Program-made: the position numbers and the translations under genes
Origin: Picrophilus oshimae DSM 9789
GTDB lineage: Archaea > Thermoplasmatota > Thermoplasmata > Thermoplasmatales > Thermoplasmataceae
Assembly (NCBI RefSeq): GCF_900176435.1
Contig: NZ_FWYE01000001.1
Coordinates: 62,001-126,000, forward strand
Reading direction: 5' to 3'
Length of the DNA: 64,000 nt
In this document: positions 7,965 through 18,400 of the stretch, piece by piece
How the letters are laid out: each line of letters starts with the position of its first letter
How positions within the stretch are numbered: the stretch's first letter is position 1
The notes under the pieces: model-generated
The model's database searches: none
What the model saw: the letters and a program-made list of their open reading frames with translations, nothing else
Told to the model about the DNA's origin: nothing

Positions 7965-9305
7965 ATGAAAGAATACGATGTTGTAACAATTGGGGCTGGG
8001 GGTGCCGCATATCCGGCCGCATTTAAACTGAAGAGATCAGGTTATAATGTAATCATGATAGACAAGAAGGGAGTAATGTCAGGAAACTGCCTTTCAGAGG
8101 GCTGCGTTCCTTCAAAGGCAATTATAGAATCCGTTCATAAATACAATACATTAAAGGGAATCCTTGACCTTAAAGTGGATTACAAAAAAATTGTTGATCA
8201 TAAGGATAGCGTCCAAAGGCTGCGTTACAGTGACCATGATAGGGAGCTTGGTGAGGCGGATCTAAAGATAATAAAGGGCACTGGAAGGCTCGTTGACGAA
8301 AATACCGTGGAGGTTGACACAGGCACCGGCATTGAGAGGTATCACGCAGATAATATAATAATAGCCACTGGTGCTGATACATTTATACCAAATATAAAGG
8401 GAAGCGAGCTTGCGGTAACAAGCAGGGATTTTTACTCAATGGATCCAAAAATAAAAAGCGTCCCGGAAAGCATAACAATTATTGGTGGTGGCTACATAGG
8501 CGTTGAAACAGGCTCATTTCTATCCATTTTAGGCTCAAGGGTTACAATAATAGAGATGCTTGATAGAATACTGGAAAGCATGGAGACCGATATAATAGAT
8601 AAATTAATACCTCTTCTTCCAAGGATGGATGTAAAAACATCAAGTGAGGTTAAATCCATAGAAAAATTCAACGATAAATTAAAGGTTTTATTAAACGATG
8701 GTGAGATTGTATCTGATATGGTAATGATGGCTGCAGGCAGGCATCCTGTGCTTCCTGAAGGACTTGACGACCTTGGAATAAAGTATACAAAGCATGGAAT
8801 AAATGTAAACATGTCAATGCAGACAAACATTAAAAATATATATGCAACCGGGGATGTAAATGGCATAACACCACTGTTCCATGCTGCAAAGAGGCAGTCG
8901 ATAATAGCGGCAAATAACATCATGGCCGGAAATGTACCTGTTGATTACTTTGATCCAATCTCGGTTCCATTTACTTTATATACAATACCACAGCTCGCAT
9001 ACGTTGGCATACTCCCAGCACAGGCTGAAAGGCTTGGTATAGAGCATTACGAGGCCACATACGATATGAAAAAGGATTCCCTGGCAGAGATAAACAACGA
9101 GGTTTACGGTGAAATAACATTGGTTTTTGATAAGAGAATGAAGATCATTGGCGGCTACGTAATAGGCAATGATGCCGGCAATATTATAAATGAGATAGCC
9201 CTTTGTGTTTCCAGGGGTTTAAGCCTAAGAGACCTTGCAGAGATGTCACATCAGCATCCGATGTCATTTGAAGGCCTAGATTCTGCTGCCAGAAAGTTCT
9301 ACTAA
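7965..9305 (+). CDS. FAD-dependent pyridine nucleotide-disulfide oxidoreductase (dihydrolipoamide dehydrogenase-like)
   Basis: 446 residues with the FAD motif TIGAGGAAYPA, the redox-active pair C42/C47 in GNCLSEGCVPSKA, the NAD(P) motif IIGGGYIGVETGSF, the second FAD motif YATGDVNG, and a C-terminal SHQHPMSFEGLD holding the His of the catalytic dyad. This is a complete class I disulfide reductase. The substrate could be dihydrolipoamide, mercuric ion or another thiol. No E1 or E2 gene of a 2-oxoacid dehydrogenase complex is adjacent, so the specific name is uncertain. Confidence 0.85.
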   Translation: MKEYDVVTIGAGGAAYPAAFKLKRSGYNVIMIDKKGVMSGNCLSEGCVPSKAIIESVHKYNTLKGILDLKVDYKKIVDHKDSVQRLRYSDHDRELGEADLKIIKGTGRLVDENTVEVDTGTGIERYHADNIIIATGADTFIPNIKGSELAVTSRDFYSMDPKIKSVPESITIIGGGYIGVETGSFLSILGSRVTIIEMLDRILESMETDIIDKLIPLLPRMDVKTSSEVKSIEKFNDKLKVLLNDGEIVSDMVMMAAGRHPVLPEGLDDLGIKYTKHGINVNMSMQTNIKNIYATGDVNGITPLFHAAKRQSIIAANNIMAGNVPVDYFDPISVPFTLYTIPQLAYVGILPAQAERLGIEHYEATYDMKKDSLAEINNEVYGEITLVFDKRMKIIGGYVIGNDAGNIINEIALCVSRGLSLRDLAEMSHQHPMSFEGLDSAARKFY

Positions 9306-9346
9306 TTATAATATTGTTTAATTTATTTTCATTTATTATGATATAA

Positions 9347-9360
9347 TTTTTTTAATTTTT
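9347..9360 (+). terminator. T-tract terminator after the disulfide reductase gene
   Basis: A run of seven T followed by AA and five more T lies about 42 bp past the stop. Archaeal RNA polymerase commonly stops at such T-tracts without a hairpin. Confidence 0.35.
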
Positions 9361-9456
9361 AAATACGTTATTGAATGTTTTATTTTATCATATTTATGCA
9401 TTTTTCATCGAAAAAATTATAATTTCTTTCAAAGATACTTAGTATGAAAAATAATG

Positions 9457-9465
9457 TTTAAATAT
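9457..9465 (+). promoter_or_regulatory. TATA box of the beta-propeller gene
   Basis: TTTAAATAT lies 28-36 nt before the ATG at 9493 and inside the first codons of the longest frame. This supports a start at 9493 or 9484 rather than 9454. Confidence 0.4.
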
Positions 9466-9492
9466 GATATATTACTCATAATTATGATTAAA

Positions 9493-10989
9493 ATGGATAA
9501 AAGATCTAGAAATATAATTATAATAATAATCGTGGTTTTATTTATAGGAGCAGCCTTTGCCGGTGGATACTATTACCATGAACCGATAAAAAAGCCTGAA
9601 AAGAAATACATGGAATATCTAAACGGAATTCCGGTGTGCGATGTATATTACAAAAATAATCTAAAAAATCTTTTAATAACAGGACCATCAAGCTACATTG
9701 AATATGCAAATAACAACTCAAGGGATAATACAGTCAATGGTAATCTTTCCGCAAGATGGACGTTAAAACAGAGCGATGCCTTTGAGGACAATATAAGCGT
9801 TTTTTATAAGGATTTTAAGGAGCTTGGCTATGGCTGGATTCCGGGATACACACAGATGGTCGGTGACGTTGTTGCACCAACGATTGTAAATGGCATAGTT
9901 TACATAACGTCATCGGACGGTATGGTCTATGGAATAAATGATAAAACAGGCAATGTGATATTTTCACTAAGTGTCCCGTCATCAATAATGTCTGAAACGC
10001 TTGTTTATAAAAACATAGGTTACGTTGGACTTGGATCTGCATTCTTTACATATGATCAGGGTCTTTTAAATGCATTTGGCGGTGGCTACCGTGGCAGGTA
10101 TTCAGGTTTAACAGGCATACTTGCGTTTAATGCCACAACAGGAAGGCCTTTATGGCTGCATTTAACAAAAGCACAGGCAATGCCAACGGGTGTGATAGCG
10201 AATAACCAGTTGATCTGGGACGATGGTGACGGAAATATATATTCAATGAACCTAACAAATGGTAATACTATATGGAAATACCATTACAATGGCTCCGCAA
10301 ACATGGCATCATTATTATATTACAGGCCGATGAAATTAATAATTGCCGGGTTTTCATCGGGTTATCCAACGAACATGTCTGCATTTGTTGAATTATATAC
10401 AAATGGAACATTGTACAAAATAATAAGGCTGCCGTTTGCAGCAACATCCGGTGCAGGTGATGCGGTTCCCGCAATATACAATGGAAACATCGTTGACACA
10501 TTCACAGCGTATCCGGTATACTATGGGCCTGAGCTTAAGGAGATCTCAATAAAACAGGCCTTCATTGTTGCCAGTATAAAGACAGGGAAAATAATAATAA
10601 ATGAAAACCTCACAAAAAGGTTTCATGTTGGCGGTACAAATAACGGAAACTCGCCTTTAATAATTAATGGTATAGCATATGTGCCATCAATAATAGACCA
10701 TAGGATAATAGCAGTGAATGTAACAAACGGAAGGATTCTATGGAAATCTCCAGAGCTGAGCGTGTATGCCTTTTTGCACGATGAGCCAGCATATTACAAT
10801 AACATGCTTTTTGTTCCGGATCTGAATAATATAACAATAATAAATGCAACAACCGGCTCAATAATAGCTAACTATACAACAAACTATATCTACGCAATAC
10901 AGCAGCCACTGATAGTTGGAAATACATTAATAGAGGATTCAATAACAAACTATGCATACGCGGTTCCATTAAAGGATATAATAAAATAA
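9493..10989 (+). CDS. Membrane-anchored PQQ-type beta-propeller surface protein
   Basis: About 498 residues from MDKRSRN. An N-terminal hydrophobic anchor rich in Ile/Val is followed by a large extracellular domain. Repeated blade motifs such as VNGIVYITSSDGMVYGINDK, FNATTGRPLW and VTNGRILWKS mark a PQQ/quinoprotein-like propeller of about eight blades. About 13 N-x-S/T sequons are present, as expected for a glycosylated protein facing hot acid. Quinone binding and enzyme activity cannot be shown, and many such proteins are structural or scaffold proteins. The frame reaches back to 9454, but the TATA box overlaps that part. Confidence 0.75.
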   Translation: MDKRSRNIIIIIIVVLFIGAAFAGGYYYHEPIKKPEKKYMEYLNGIPVCDVYYKNNLKNLLITGPSSYIEYANNNSRDNTVNGNLSARWTLKQSDAFEDNISVFYKDFKELGYGWIPGYTQMVGDVVAPTIVNGIVYITSSDGMVYGINDKTGNVIFSLSVPSSIMSETLVYKNIGYVGLGSAFFTYDQGLLNAFGGGYRGRYSGLTGILAFNATTGRPLWLHLTKAQAMPTGVIANNQLIWDDGDGNIYSMNLTNGNTIWKYHYNGSANMASLLYYRPMKLIIAGFSSGYPTNMSAFVELYTNGTLYKIIRLPFAATSGAGDAVPAIYNGNIVDTFTAYPVYYGPELKEISIKQAFIVASIKTGKIIINENLTKRFHVGGTNNGNSPLIINGIAYVPSIIDHRIIAVNVTNGRILWKSPELSVYAFLHDEPAYYNNMLFVPDLNNITIINATTGSIIANYTTNYIYAIQQPLIVGNTLIEDSITNYAYAVPLKDIIK

Positions 10990-11062
10990 TCAATATTTTT
11001 ATTTAAAAATATATTCTGTATTGATCTGTAAGGAAATTTTTCATTATAAAAATCTGCAATAA

Positions 11063-11137
11063 TGCTCCCGTCGGGATTTGAACCCGAGTCGGGGGATTGA
11101 GAGTCCCTAATGCTTGGCCGGACTACACCACGGGAGC
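11063..11137 (-). tRNA. tRNA-Glu (anticodon CTC)
   Basis: On the minus strand the acceptor GCTCCCG pairs with CGGGAGC, the anticodon loop is CTCTCAA (anticodon CTC), and the T-arm is CGGGTTCAAATCCCG. The first pair of the anticodon stem appears to be an A-C mismatch. The discriminator is A and CCA is not encoded. Confidence 0.93.
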
Positions 11138-11156
11138 CTAATAGTGAATTGCTATG

Positions 11157-11167
11157 TATTATATTAT
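11157..11167 (-). promoter_or_regulatory. TATA element for tRNA-Glu
   Basis: The AT-rich element read on the minus strand as ATAATATAATA is centred about 25 nt before the 5' end of tRNA-Glu. Confidence 0.4.
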
Positions 11168-11244
11168 TCTTGCGCATACTGTTACACTTTTAAATATAGA
11201 AATGATTAAAAAAGTTTAAATCAAACATTTTAATTCAATTAATC

Positions 11245-11412
11245 ATGCCAAAGAACAATACAAATGAAAATTTCCAGTCCGGAGCCGGACTTATAAGGTA
11301 CTTTAATGAGGAGGAGATAAAGGGCCCGGCACTTGATCCAAAGCTAATTATATACATAGGCATAGCCATGGCCGTTATAGTTGAGCTTGCAAAGATCTTC
11401 TGGCCGGTTTAA
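11245..11412 (+). CDS. secG: Preprotein translocase subunit SecG (Sec61-beta homologue)
   Basis: A 55-residue gene, below common ORF length cut-offs. The protein has a short N-terminal cytoplasmic segment with the family signature GAGLIRYFNEEE and LDPKLI, then a single C-terminal membrane helix (IIYIGIAMAVIVELAKIFW). This is the archaeal Sec61-beta layout: a tail-anchored small subunit of the SecYEG channel. Its TAA stop shares four bases (TTAA, 11409-11412) with the stop of the convergent XPD helicase gene. Confidence 0.92.
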   Translation: MPKNNTNENFQSGAGLIRYFNEEEIKGPALDPKLIIYIGIAMAVIVELAKIFWPV

Positions 11413-13226
11413 TTTTGAAAGATGTCACGCCAGTAAGCTAATGAAAAGCGATCGTCGCAGAGCCATATATCGGCGACATCGTTTTCAGACCTTGTTGATC
11501 TGCCAGCGGCCTGCTTTACCTTTATCATTGCGTTTTCATAGTAAAGATTATCCTGCATATTCCTTTTGGATTGCCTTTCAATGAACTTTATTTTATCGGT
11601 TCTGTAATCGTCCATTGGTATTAATGGAAGGCCCATTATTATGACATCGCTTATCAGGCTCCTGTTTTTATTTACAAGCTGAACGCCTTCGAGAAGTTTA
11701 CCACCATGAACGGAAAATATTAACAGTTTTTCCCTTAATGCCCTGCCCTTTATATAAGAAAATGATAATTTTCTTGTTTCAATTATAACATGCGGTTTTA
11801 TATCATCATCTATAAATGATGATATACTTTTATCCCCAGAGAGGATGCTGTAAGCCGGTACGGCAACAAGAACCGAGCCTGATGCGCTGTTATATCTTTC
11901 TTTGATAAAATCCATGTATTTTTTTAACATTGGCTCCCAGGTGTCGCTTTTTAATCTGTATTTATTCAATGTTGTAAACCCTGTGACAATATGGTATTTT
12001 TTCTCGCCGCCGGCATTTTTAAAGATTTTTTCTACTGATATGTAAATAATATTTTCAAAACCCCAGACCAGTGATATATGCTCCGGTGACGGCATGGTTC
12101 CAGACATGAAAATCACGGGTGAGCTGTTTAAAAATCTTAAAAATGATGATACATCATAGTACATGATTTTCAATAATATTCCATTTTTATCGCTGTAATA
12201 GTATAAACCAGAATTCTCAGAATTAAATACATCATATAGAAAATTGTATAATGATTCTAGGTAATTTCTATGCCTTTGCCCTGCAGGGTTTTTCTCATTT
12301 ATGTCATTGAACATGTCGCTGAATCTTTTTATTATATCTATATCAAGATTATCAATGAAATCCTTTGAGAATGAAAATCTTTTTAATGTTCCGGATTCTT
12401 TTAAATCGAGCTCTAATAGTAATCTTTCAAGCATTATGCCAAGCCTTGTCCTATCATTGCATTTGTATTCTTTAACCGGAAAATAGTTCATTGACTGTTC
12501 TATGGCTCTTTCAACGGTTTTTGGCCTTAATGATCTCCCAAAGTTCTCAACAAAATCGTCTATGTTATGCGCCTCGTCAAAAACTATGCAGTAATCATTA
12601 AAATTTTCAATGCCAAAGGTTCTGTACCTTATTCCCGGATTTAAAAGATAATTATACGTCATTACTATTATATTATGAGATAATGCAGACAGCCTAACAG
12701 AATAGTACGGGCAGAATCCAAGAGAGTTCTTCTCCCTTTTATAATAATAATCACCCTTTTCATTTTTAACAAGGGATCTGTTCTTTATATCTATGTTTAT
12801 ATTCTCCATGGATTCCCTTAATAAAAAATTACATAGTTCCTCGGGCTCCATATCAAATTTGACATCAATGGTTTTGTCCTTTAAAAAGCAGCCGGTGCAT
12901 ATATCACGGTCTGAATCATCATTTTCAAGCCACCTGTCCGGCAGCGGGCACAATGATTTTTTACCAAACATGTATGCAATATCCAGATTAAAGAATCTTT
13001 TGTTATCCTCGTATATCCTTGTGAATTCATTGTGCGTTCTAACACTGTATATAAATTTTTTCCCGGACAGAAATGCAAGATACAGTATAAAGCTTGTTTT
13101 ACCTGAGCCCGTTGGGGCCTCCAGTGCGATCTTGCCATTATTATTTAAATTTGACAGAATCGTCGAGGTTATTCCATCCTGCCAGCCTCTTGGTCTGAAT
13201 CCTTCCACGTATAAATATCGATGCAT
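11409..13226 (-). CDS. xpd: XPD/Rad3-family DNA helicase with iron-sulfur cluster
   Basis: A 5'-3' superfamily 2 helicase of 605 residues, close in size to the crystallised Thermoplasma XPD. It has Walker A APTGSGKT (37-44), DEAH in FDEAHNIDD, and motif VI QAAGRSTR. The likely [4Fe-4S] cysteines are C93, C110, C113 and C172 (the last in FCPYYS), which position the wedge that separates strands. The family acts in DNA repair, although its exact archaeal role is unsettled. An MTHFR-like gene lies 11 bp upstream on the same strand. Confidence 0.94.
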   Translation of the reverse strand: MHRYLYVEGFRPRGWQDGITSTILSNLNNNGKIALEAPTGSGKTSFILYLAFLSGKKFIYSVRTHNEFTRIYEDNKRFFNLDIAYMFGKKSLCPLPDRWLENDDSDRDICTGCFLKDKTIDVKFDMEPEELCNFLLRESMENINIDIKNRSLVKNEKGDYYYKREKNSLGFCPYYSVRLSALSHNIIVMTYNYLLNPGIRYRTFGIENFNDYCIVFDEAHNIDDFVENFGRSLRPKTVERAIEQSMNYFPVKEYKCNDRTRLGIMLERLLLELDLKESGTLKRFSFSKDFIDNLDIDIIKRFSDMFNDINEKNPAGQRHRNYLESLYNFLYDVFNSENSGLYYYSDKNGILLKIMYYDVSSFLRFLNSSPVIFMSGTMPSPEHISLVWGFENIIYISVEKIFKNAGGEKKYHIVTGFTTLNKYRLKSDTWEPMLKKYMDFIKERYNSASGSVLVAVPAYSILSGDKSISSFIDDDIKPHVIIETRKLSFSYIKGRALREKLLIFSVHGGKLLEGVQLVNKNRSLISDVIIMGLPLIPMDDYRTDKIKFIERQSKRNMQDNLYYENAMIKVKQAAGRSTRSENDVADIWLCDDRFSLAYWRDIFQN

Positions 13227-13237
13227 AATATATAAAA

Positions 13238-13909
13238 TTAGAGCCTGTTTATTATAAATGAAAGTGATTCAAAGTCGCCAGGGCATGATAATAAAACGGC
13301 ACTATAATCAAGGATATAGAAAAGATCGTAGACCTCATTTAAATTAAAGCTGTGCTGCCTCATTGATCTTATAATGTTTCTATTCTTTTCTGTTTCTATT
13401 ATAATATATGGTATTATCCTTTCATCATTGTAAAATGTAAGGCCATCAAAGTTCGTGCCCAAAAAGAAATCGGCCCTTGTTTTTAATCTTTCCCTGATTA
13501 AAGATTCAGGTTTTCTAAGGCTTAGTATAAGACCGGCTCTTAGATGCCTTTTGTGTGCTATTTCAAAAGCTTTTAATGAATCGACATCGTTCACAGATAT
13601 GCCGTATTTTGGATCGTCACCAAGGGTAAACGCCATTGACACACCAAGGAATTTCGCCGTTTTTATTAATGACCTTAACTTCAATTCATTTATATCCTTT
13701 AACCTCTGGTTTATTATTATATCCTTATTATCATAGTAATTTTTAATTATGTATGCAATAACCTCCGGGCTCATTGTGGGATAGCCAAGCGGGTTATCAG
13801 GAATGTCTATGCCATCGAACTGCGATATTGATTCTATCTCATCGAGCAATGAATCCTTTTTTGAATATGGATATATCTCAGCGTAAATCTTCATTCTATT
13901 ATGATTCAT
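13238..13909 (-). CDS. MTHFR-like TIM-barrel protein
   Basis: A 223-residue protein with no strong signature beyond resemblance to methylenetetrahydrofolate reductase-like TIM barrels. The similar parts are FDGIDIPDNPLGYPTMSP near the N-terminus, NQRLKDINELKLRSLI, and AKFLGVSMAFTLGDDP, which corresponds to the family's L..GD.P turn. It is shorter than MetF (about 280-300) and the key FAD-site residues cannot be confirmed. It ends 11 bp before the XPD start, so the two are probably co-transcribed. Confidence 0.5.
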   Translation of the reverse strand: MNHNRMKIYAEIYPYSKKDSLLDEIESISQFDGIDIPDNPLGYPTMSPEVIAYIIKNYYDNKDIIINQRLKDINELKLRSLIKTAKFLGVSMAFTLGDDPKYGISVNDVDSLKAFEIAHKRHLRAGLILSLRKPESLIRERLKTRADFFLGTNFDGLTFYNDERIIPYIIIETEKNRNIIRSMRQHSFNLNEVYDLFYILDYSAVLLSCPGDFESLSFIINRL

Positions 13910-13981
13910 TTATGGATAAAAAGCTTTTTTGGTCTCTTTAAAAAAATTACGGTAATAACTAAATTATTATATTAAATAATA

Positions 13982-14599
13982 TTATGAAATGAGCGATCTT
14001 ACAAAGGCCTCTTTCCCGGCATCATTCAACGATTTAAAGTAATCTATTTTTAAATCTGTTCTATTTATCTCTATTCCTGAATCAATCATCTCCCTCAATG
14101 GCATTGCTATGTTCGTTGTGTATGAGCCGTAGAATTCTATTGCAATGCCTATGCTGACAAATTCCTCAAGAAAGTTCCATACATCCTCTATTATATATTG
14201 AATCATGTCCTGCATTGTTTCTATCTCATCCCTTTTAAATTCATTAAATCTGTCGATATTCCATGAAAAGCCTGAGAGAAGCTGAAGGCCAAGCATTGAA
14301 GATATCGATGCATATCCAAGAGTGCCTGCAAGCGAGATATAAACAAGGTTTTTATTGTATTTCTTAATTATGTTTTTTATTTCGTCCTTCTTTGAATTTA
14401 TTCTATAAAATAATATATCACGCAAATTAACGTTATCAAGCATTGATTCCATTTTTTTGTAAAGTTCAGGATATTTTGATCTGTATGGATTTATGTCAAA
14501 ATTGTACTCAAGGCCAATGGCCCTTGCATACATCATTGCGGCTATTATCGAGGCGTCTTTATCATTATCGACATGGCCCTTTATGTAATCAATAATCAT
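13982..14599 (-). CDS. Conserved-looking hypothetical protein, 205 residues
   Basis: No recognised family. The protein is mostly helical and acidic, with no signal peptide; the hydrophobic stretch LVYISLAGTLGYASISSMLGLQLL is short and glycine-rich. Coding character is good, and the ATG overlaps the stop of the upstream aldo/keto reductase gene by 4 bp (ATGA), so the two are translationally coupled. A helper or regulatory role linked to that enzyme is possible but cannot be read from the sequence. Confidence 0.7.
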   Translation of the reverse strand: MIIDYIKGHVDNDKDASIIAAMMYARAIGLEYNFDINPYRSKYPELYKKMESMLDNVNLRDILFYRINSKKDEIKNIIKKYNKNLVYISLAGTLGYASISSMLGLQLLSGFSWNIDRFNEFKRDEIETMQDMIQYIIEDVWNFLEEFVSIGIAIEFYGSYTTNIAMPLREMIDSGIEINRTDLKIDYFKSLNDAGKEAFVRSLIS

Positions 14600-15393
14600 A
14601 ATATGGAATTTCTTACTTCATTATAAACATCATCACTTAGATCTATCTTCATGGCTGATACTATTTCATCAATATGTTTCATATTCCTTGACATCGGTAT
14701 CGGCAGTGACAACCTTTTTAAATAGGCAAGCGTAAGCTGAACATTGCTCATATTATTCTTCTTTGCGATGCTGTCTATTGATCTGTTTAAATATCCACGG
14801 TTTAACGGCGAGTATGCTATTACCGATATCCTGTTTTTAATACAGTATTTTATTACATCGTTCTCAACGACAGATGCGTTGTTCAGATTGTATTCTATCT
14901 CGTTTGCAACGATCTCGTATTTCTTCATGGATGATAATGCCTCGTCAAGAAGTGACTCATTGAAGTTGCTTACACCTATATCCCTTATGTATCCTGAATC
15001 CTTCAGGTATTCCATTGCTGATAGGGTCTCATTTAATGGTATAGATTTATTCGGCCAGTGAATTAAATAAAGGTCTATATAATTGGTGTTAAGCCTTTTC
15101 AGGCTGTTTTTAAGCGATCTTATTACATCCTCGTAATGTAAATGGTTGTGCCATACCTTTGATATTATGTATATATTATTCCTGTTAAAATCCTTTATTG
15201 CCTTTGAAACTAGCTCCTCGGTATGACCATTACCATAGTACTCGGCTGTATCTATTACACTTAATCCACGTGATAATGCATATTTTATAATGTTTAAATC
15301 GTATTCATCGTTTTCATATACTGGCGTTGAGCTGCCGCCAAGCCTGTATGTCCCAAACCCAATTGAGGGCAAATTTTTATCGTCTATCCTCAT
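14596..15393 (-). CDS. Aldo/keto reductase
   Basis: A 265-residue (alpha/beta)8 NADPH-dependent oxidoreductase. Its catalytic tetrad is visible: Asp and Tyr in VIDTAEYYGNG, Lys in IISKVWHNH, His in LIHWPN. GVSNFNESL and AYSPLNRG are also typical. The likely substrates are small aldehydes, ketones or sugars; the specificity cannot be read. It is coupled to the downstream 205-residue gene by a 4-bp overlap and diverges from the Lhr helicase gene. Confidence 0.9.
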   Translation of the reverse strand: MRIDDKNLPSIGFGTYRLGGSSTPVYENDEYDLNIIKYALSRGLSVIDTAEYYGNGHTEELVSKAIKDFNRNNIYIISKVWHNHLHYEDVIRSLKNSLKRLNTNYIDLYLIHWPNKSIPLNETLSAMEYLKDSGYIRDIGVSNFNESLLDEALSSMKKYEIVANEIEYNLNNASVVENDVIKYCIKNRISVIAYSPLNRGYLNRSIDSIAKKNNMSNVQLTLAYLKRLSLPIPMSRNMKHIDEIVSAMKIDLSDDVYNEVRNSIL

Positions 15394-15484
15394 CTTTTAA
15401 TATTTTTAAAATAAATAAAAAGTTTTTTATGAAACAGAATTTTAACAAAAGCTAAATAGTTTTAAGCATTTTAATAAGGTCTTT

Positions 15485-18400
15485 ATGTACACAGATTTCA
15501 GAATTGAGGATGAGTTTCCGTTTCTTGACCCGGTGGTGGCAGAGTGGTTCAACTCAAAATACGATTCATTAAGCGAGCCACAAAGGTATGGCATACCTTT
15601 AATTCATAATAAAAATAATGTTCTTGTTTCATCGCCAACTGGTACCGGAAAAACACTTACAGGTTTTCTATCAATAATAAATGAGCTTTTTATAAAGGCA
15701 AGATCAGGCAGCCTTGAGGATAAGATATACTGTGTTTATATAAGCCCTCTAAAGGCGCTTGCAAATGATGTTAATAAAAATTTAAAAACGCCTTTAAATG
15801 AGATATATGAAATAGCCAGGAGTCACGGAATTGATCTTCCTGATATAAGAATAGCTGTAAGGTCCGGTGATACTGATGCAAGGGAAAGGGCAAGGATGTT
15901 GAGCAAGCCGCCGCATATTTTAATAACAACGCCTGAATCGTTATCATTGGTTTTAACAGCAAATAAATTTAGGGAGAAGTTCTTTGGTGTTGAGTATGTA
16001 ATAGTTGATGAGATACATGAGATCTCATCAACAAAGCGCGGATCGCTCCTATCTTTAAATCTTGAGAGGCTTGCTTATATAGCCGGCGACTTTGTTAGAA
16101 TAGGTTTATCCGCAACGCAGGCGCCGCTGGATTTAATAGCGGCCTATCTCTGCGGATACGATGGCGAAAAAAGGCGTGAATGCAGGATAATAGAGGTTAA
16201 CACAAATAAATACCTTGACTTAAGGGTTATAACGCCGTCAAAGGATCTTACAAAGGTAAGCTATGAAATAGCAACCGAGAAGATGTATGATATAATAGTG
16301 GATCTGGTAAATTCACATAAAACAACATTGATATTCACAAACACCAGGGGCTCTACAGAACACGTTGCCATGCGCTTAAAGGCCCGTGGCATAGAAAACA
16401 TAGAGGCGCATCATTCATCCCTGGGAAAGGAGACCAGGGTCGATGTTGAAAATAAATTAAAACGCGGTGAATTAAAATGCGTTATAACATCAACGTCCCT
16501 TGAGCTTGGCATAGACATAGGATACATAGACCTTGTAATACAGATAGGAAGCCCGAAATCCGTTTCCAGGGCACTTCAGAGGATAGGCAGATCCGGCCAT
16601 GGTGTGAGGGACTTTTCCAAGGGCAGGCTTGTTGTCTTTGATATTGATGATTTAATGGAATGCACTGTGCTTACAAGGGCTGCATATGATCATAACATAG
16701 ACAGGGTGCAGGTTCCCTTAAACCCGCTGGATGTGCTTTCACAGGCACTTGTTGGCATGGCCCTTGAAAAGACCTGGAATGTCGATGAGGCATATAAAAT
16801 AATAAAAAACTCGTTTTCATTTCATACCCTTGATTACAGGGATTTTATATATACATTAAAATACCTGTCCGGCAAGATAGAGGGCAATACCATTTACTCA
16901 AAGATCTGGTACGATGAGGAAACATCAACCTTTGGAAAGAAGAGGAGCACTAGATTAATATATTTCATGAACGTTGGAACCATACCTGATGAGGCTAACT
17001 ACAACGTTTTTAATGACCATGGCAGGATGATAGGACAGCTCAGCGACAAGTTTGTTGAAAAACTCAGACAAGGCGATATCTTTGTCCTTGGGGCAAGAAC
17101 ATATAAATTTATAAAAACCGTTAGAAACAGGGTTATGGTAAGTGATGCCACAGGCATGACACCAACCGTTCCTTCCTGGACCGGCGAGCTTTTGCCAAGA
17201 AGCTATGACCTTGGTGTATTAATAGGAAGATTCAGAAAGGAGCTTGCCTCCATGGATGACAATTCCGCAAAGGAATGGCTGATGAAAAATTATTATATAG
17301 ATGAGTTTGGGGCCATGAGCCTTGTATCATACATAAAGGCCCAGAAACCATACGGAATACCATCTGAGGACTTCCTTTTAATAGAGGGTTACATGGATAA
17401 AAATTACAATATAATATTCCATATACCGCTGGGCAGGCGCGTAAATGATGCCCTTTCCAGGGCCTATGCATACATTATATCAAATAATTATGACGTCAAT
17501 GCAAGGATAAGTGTCAATGATAATGGTTTCATGATAAGCTTTGATAAAAAGATAGAGATAAAAGATGTTATTAGAATGCTTACATCCAGGAACTTCGATG
17601 ATATATTAAAAAGGTCAATAGAGAATACCGAGATGTTTAAGCAGAGGTTTAGATACTGTGCAACAAGGGCATTGATGGTCTTAAGGAAATATAAAAGTGC
17701 AGATGTGCCTGTAACCAGACAGCAGCTAAGAAGTGATAAGCTCCTCAGGGTTCTTGAAAACATGGACAATTTTCCTGTGATAAAGGAAACTTACAATGAG
17801 ATATTAAATGATGTTATGGATATGGAGCATGCGCTATTATACATAAAAAATGTTATAGAAAAGGGGAGGTTTAAAATAAATGACTATTCAAGGGAAACAA
17901 GCCCGTTTTCATATAATCTTATAATATCAGGCGCATCAGATGTTGTTTTAATGGAGGATAAATCAAAACTTCTCAGGGAATTCCAGAATAAATTGCTTGA
18001 TAAAATATATGGAAGCAGCATAAACTTCCTTGTAAACGATGCGAGGCTTGTTGAGAATTACTACAAAAATAACGTGCCAAGGATAGACAGCATTGAATCC
18101 TACATGGATTTTGCAAGGCACTTCCCGTACATAGATCCATTTAAAAGAAGGTTTAACGGTCCATATGATTACTCAATAATAGATATAGAGAACGCAACAG
18201 AGGAATTAATAAATAGCGATAAGATAGTCTCTGTTTTTATAAGGTCAACACAGTGGACTTCAATAGATTACTATAACATATTTTATACGTTGTTTAGAAA
18301 AGAACACGAATTAAATGACGTTGATAAAATGATATACGATGTTATAGATAACACAAGCTTTAAGGAGATAAAGTTGAAAACAAAGCTCGATGATGATGTA

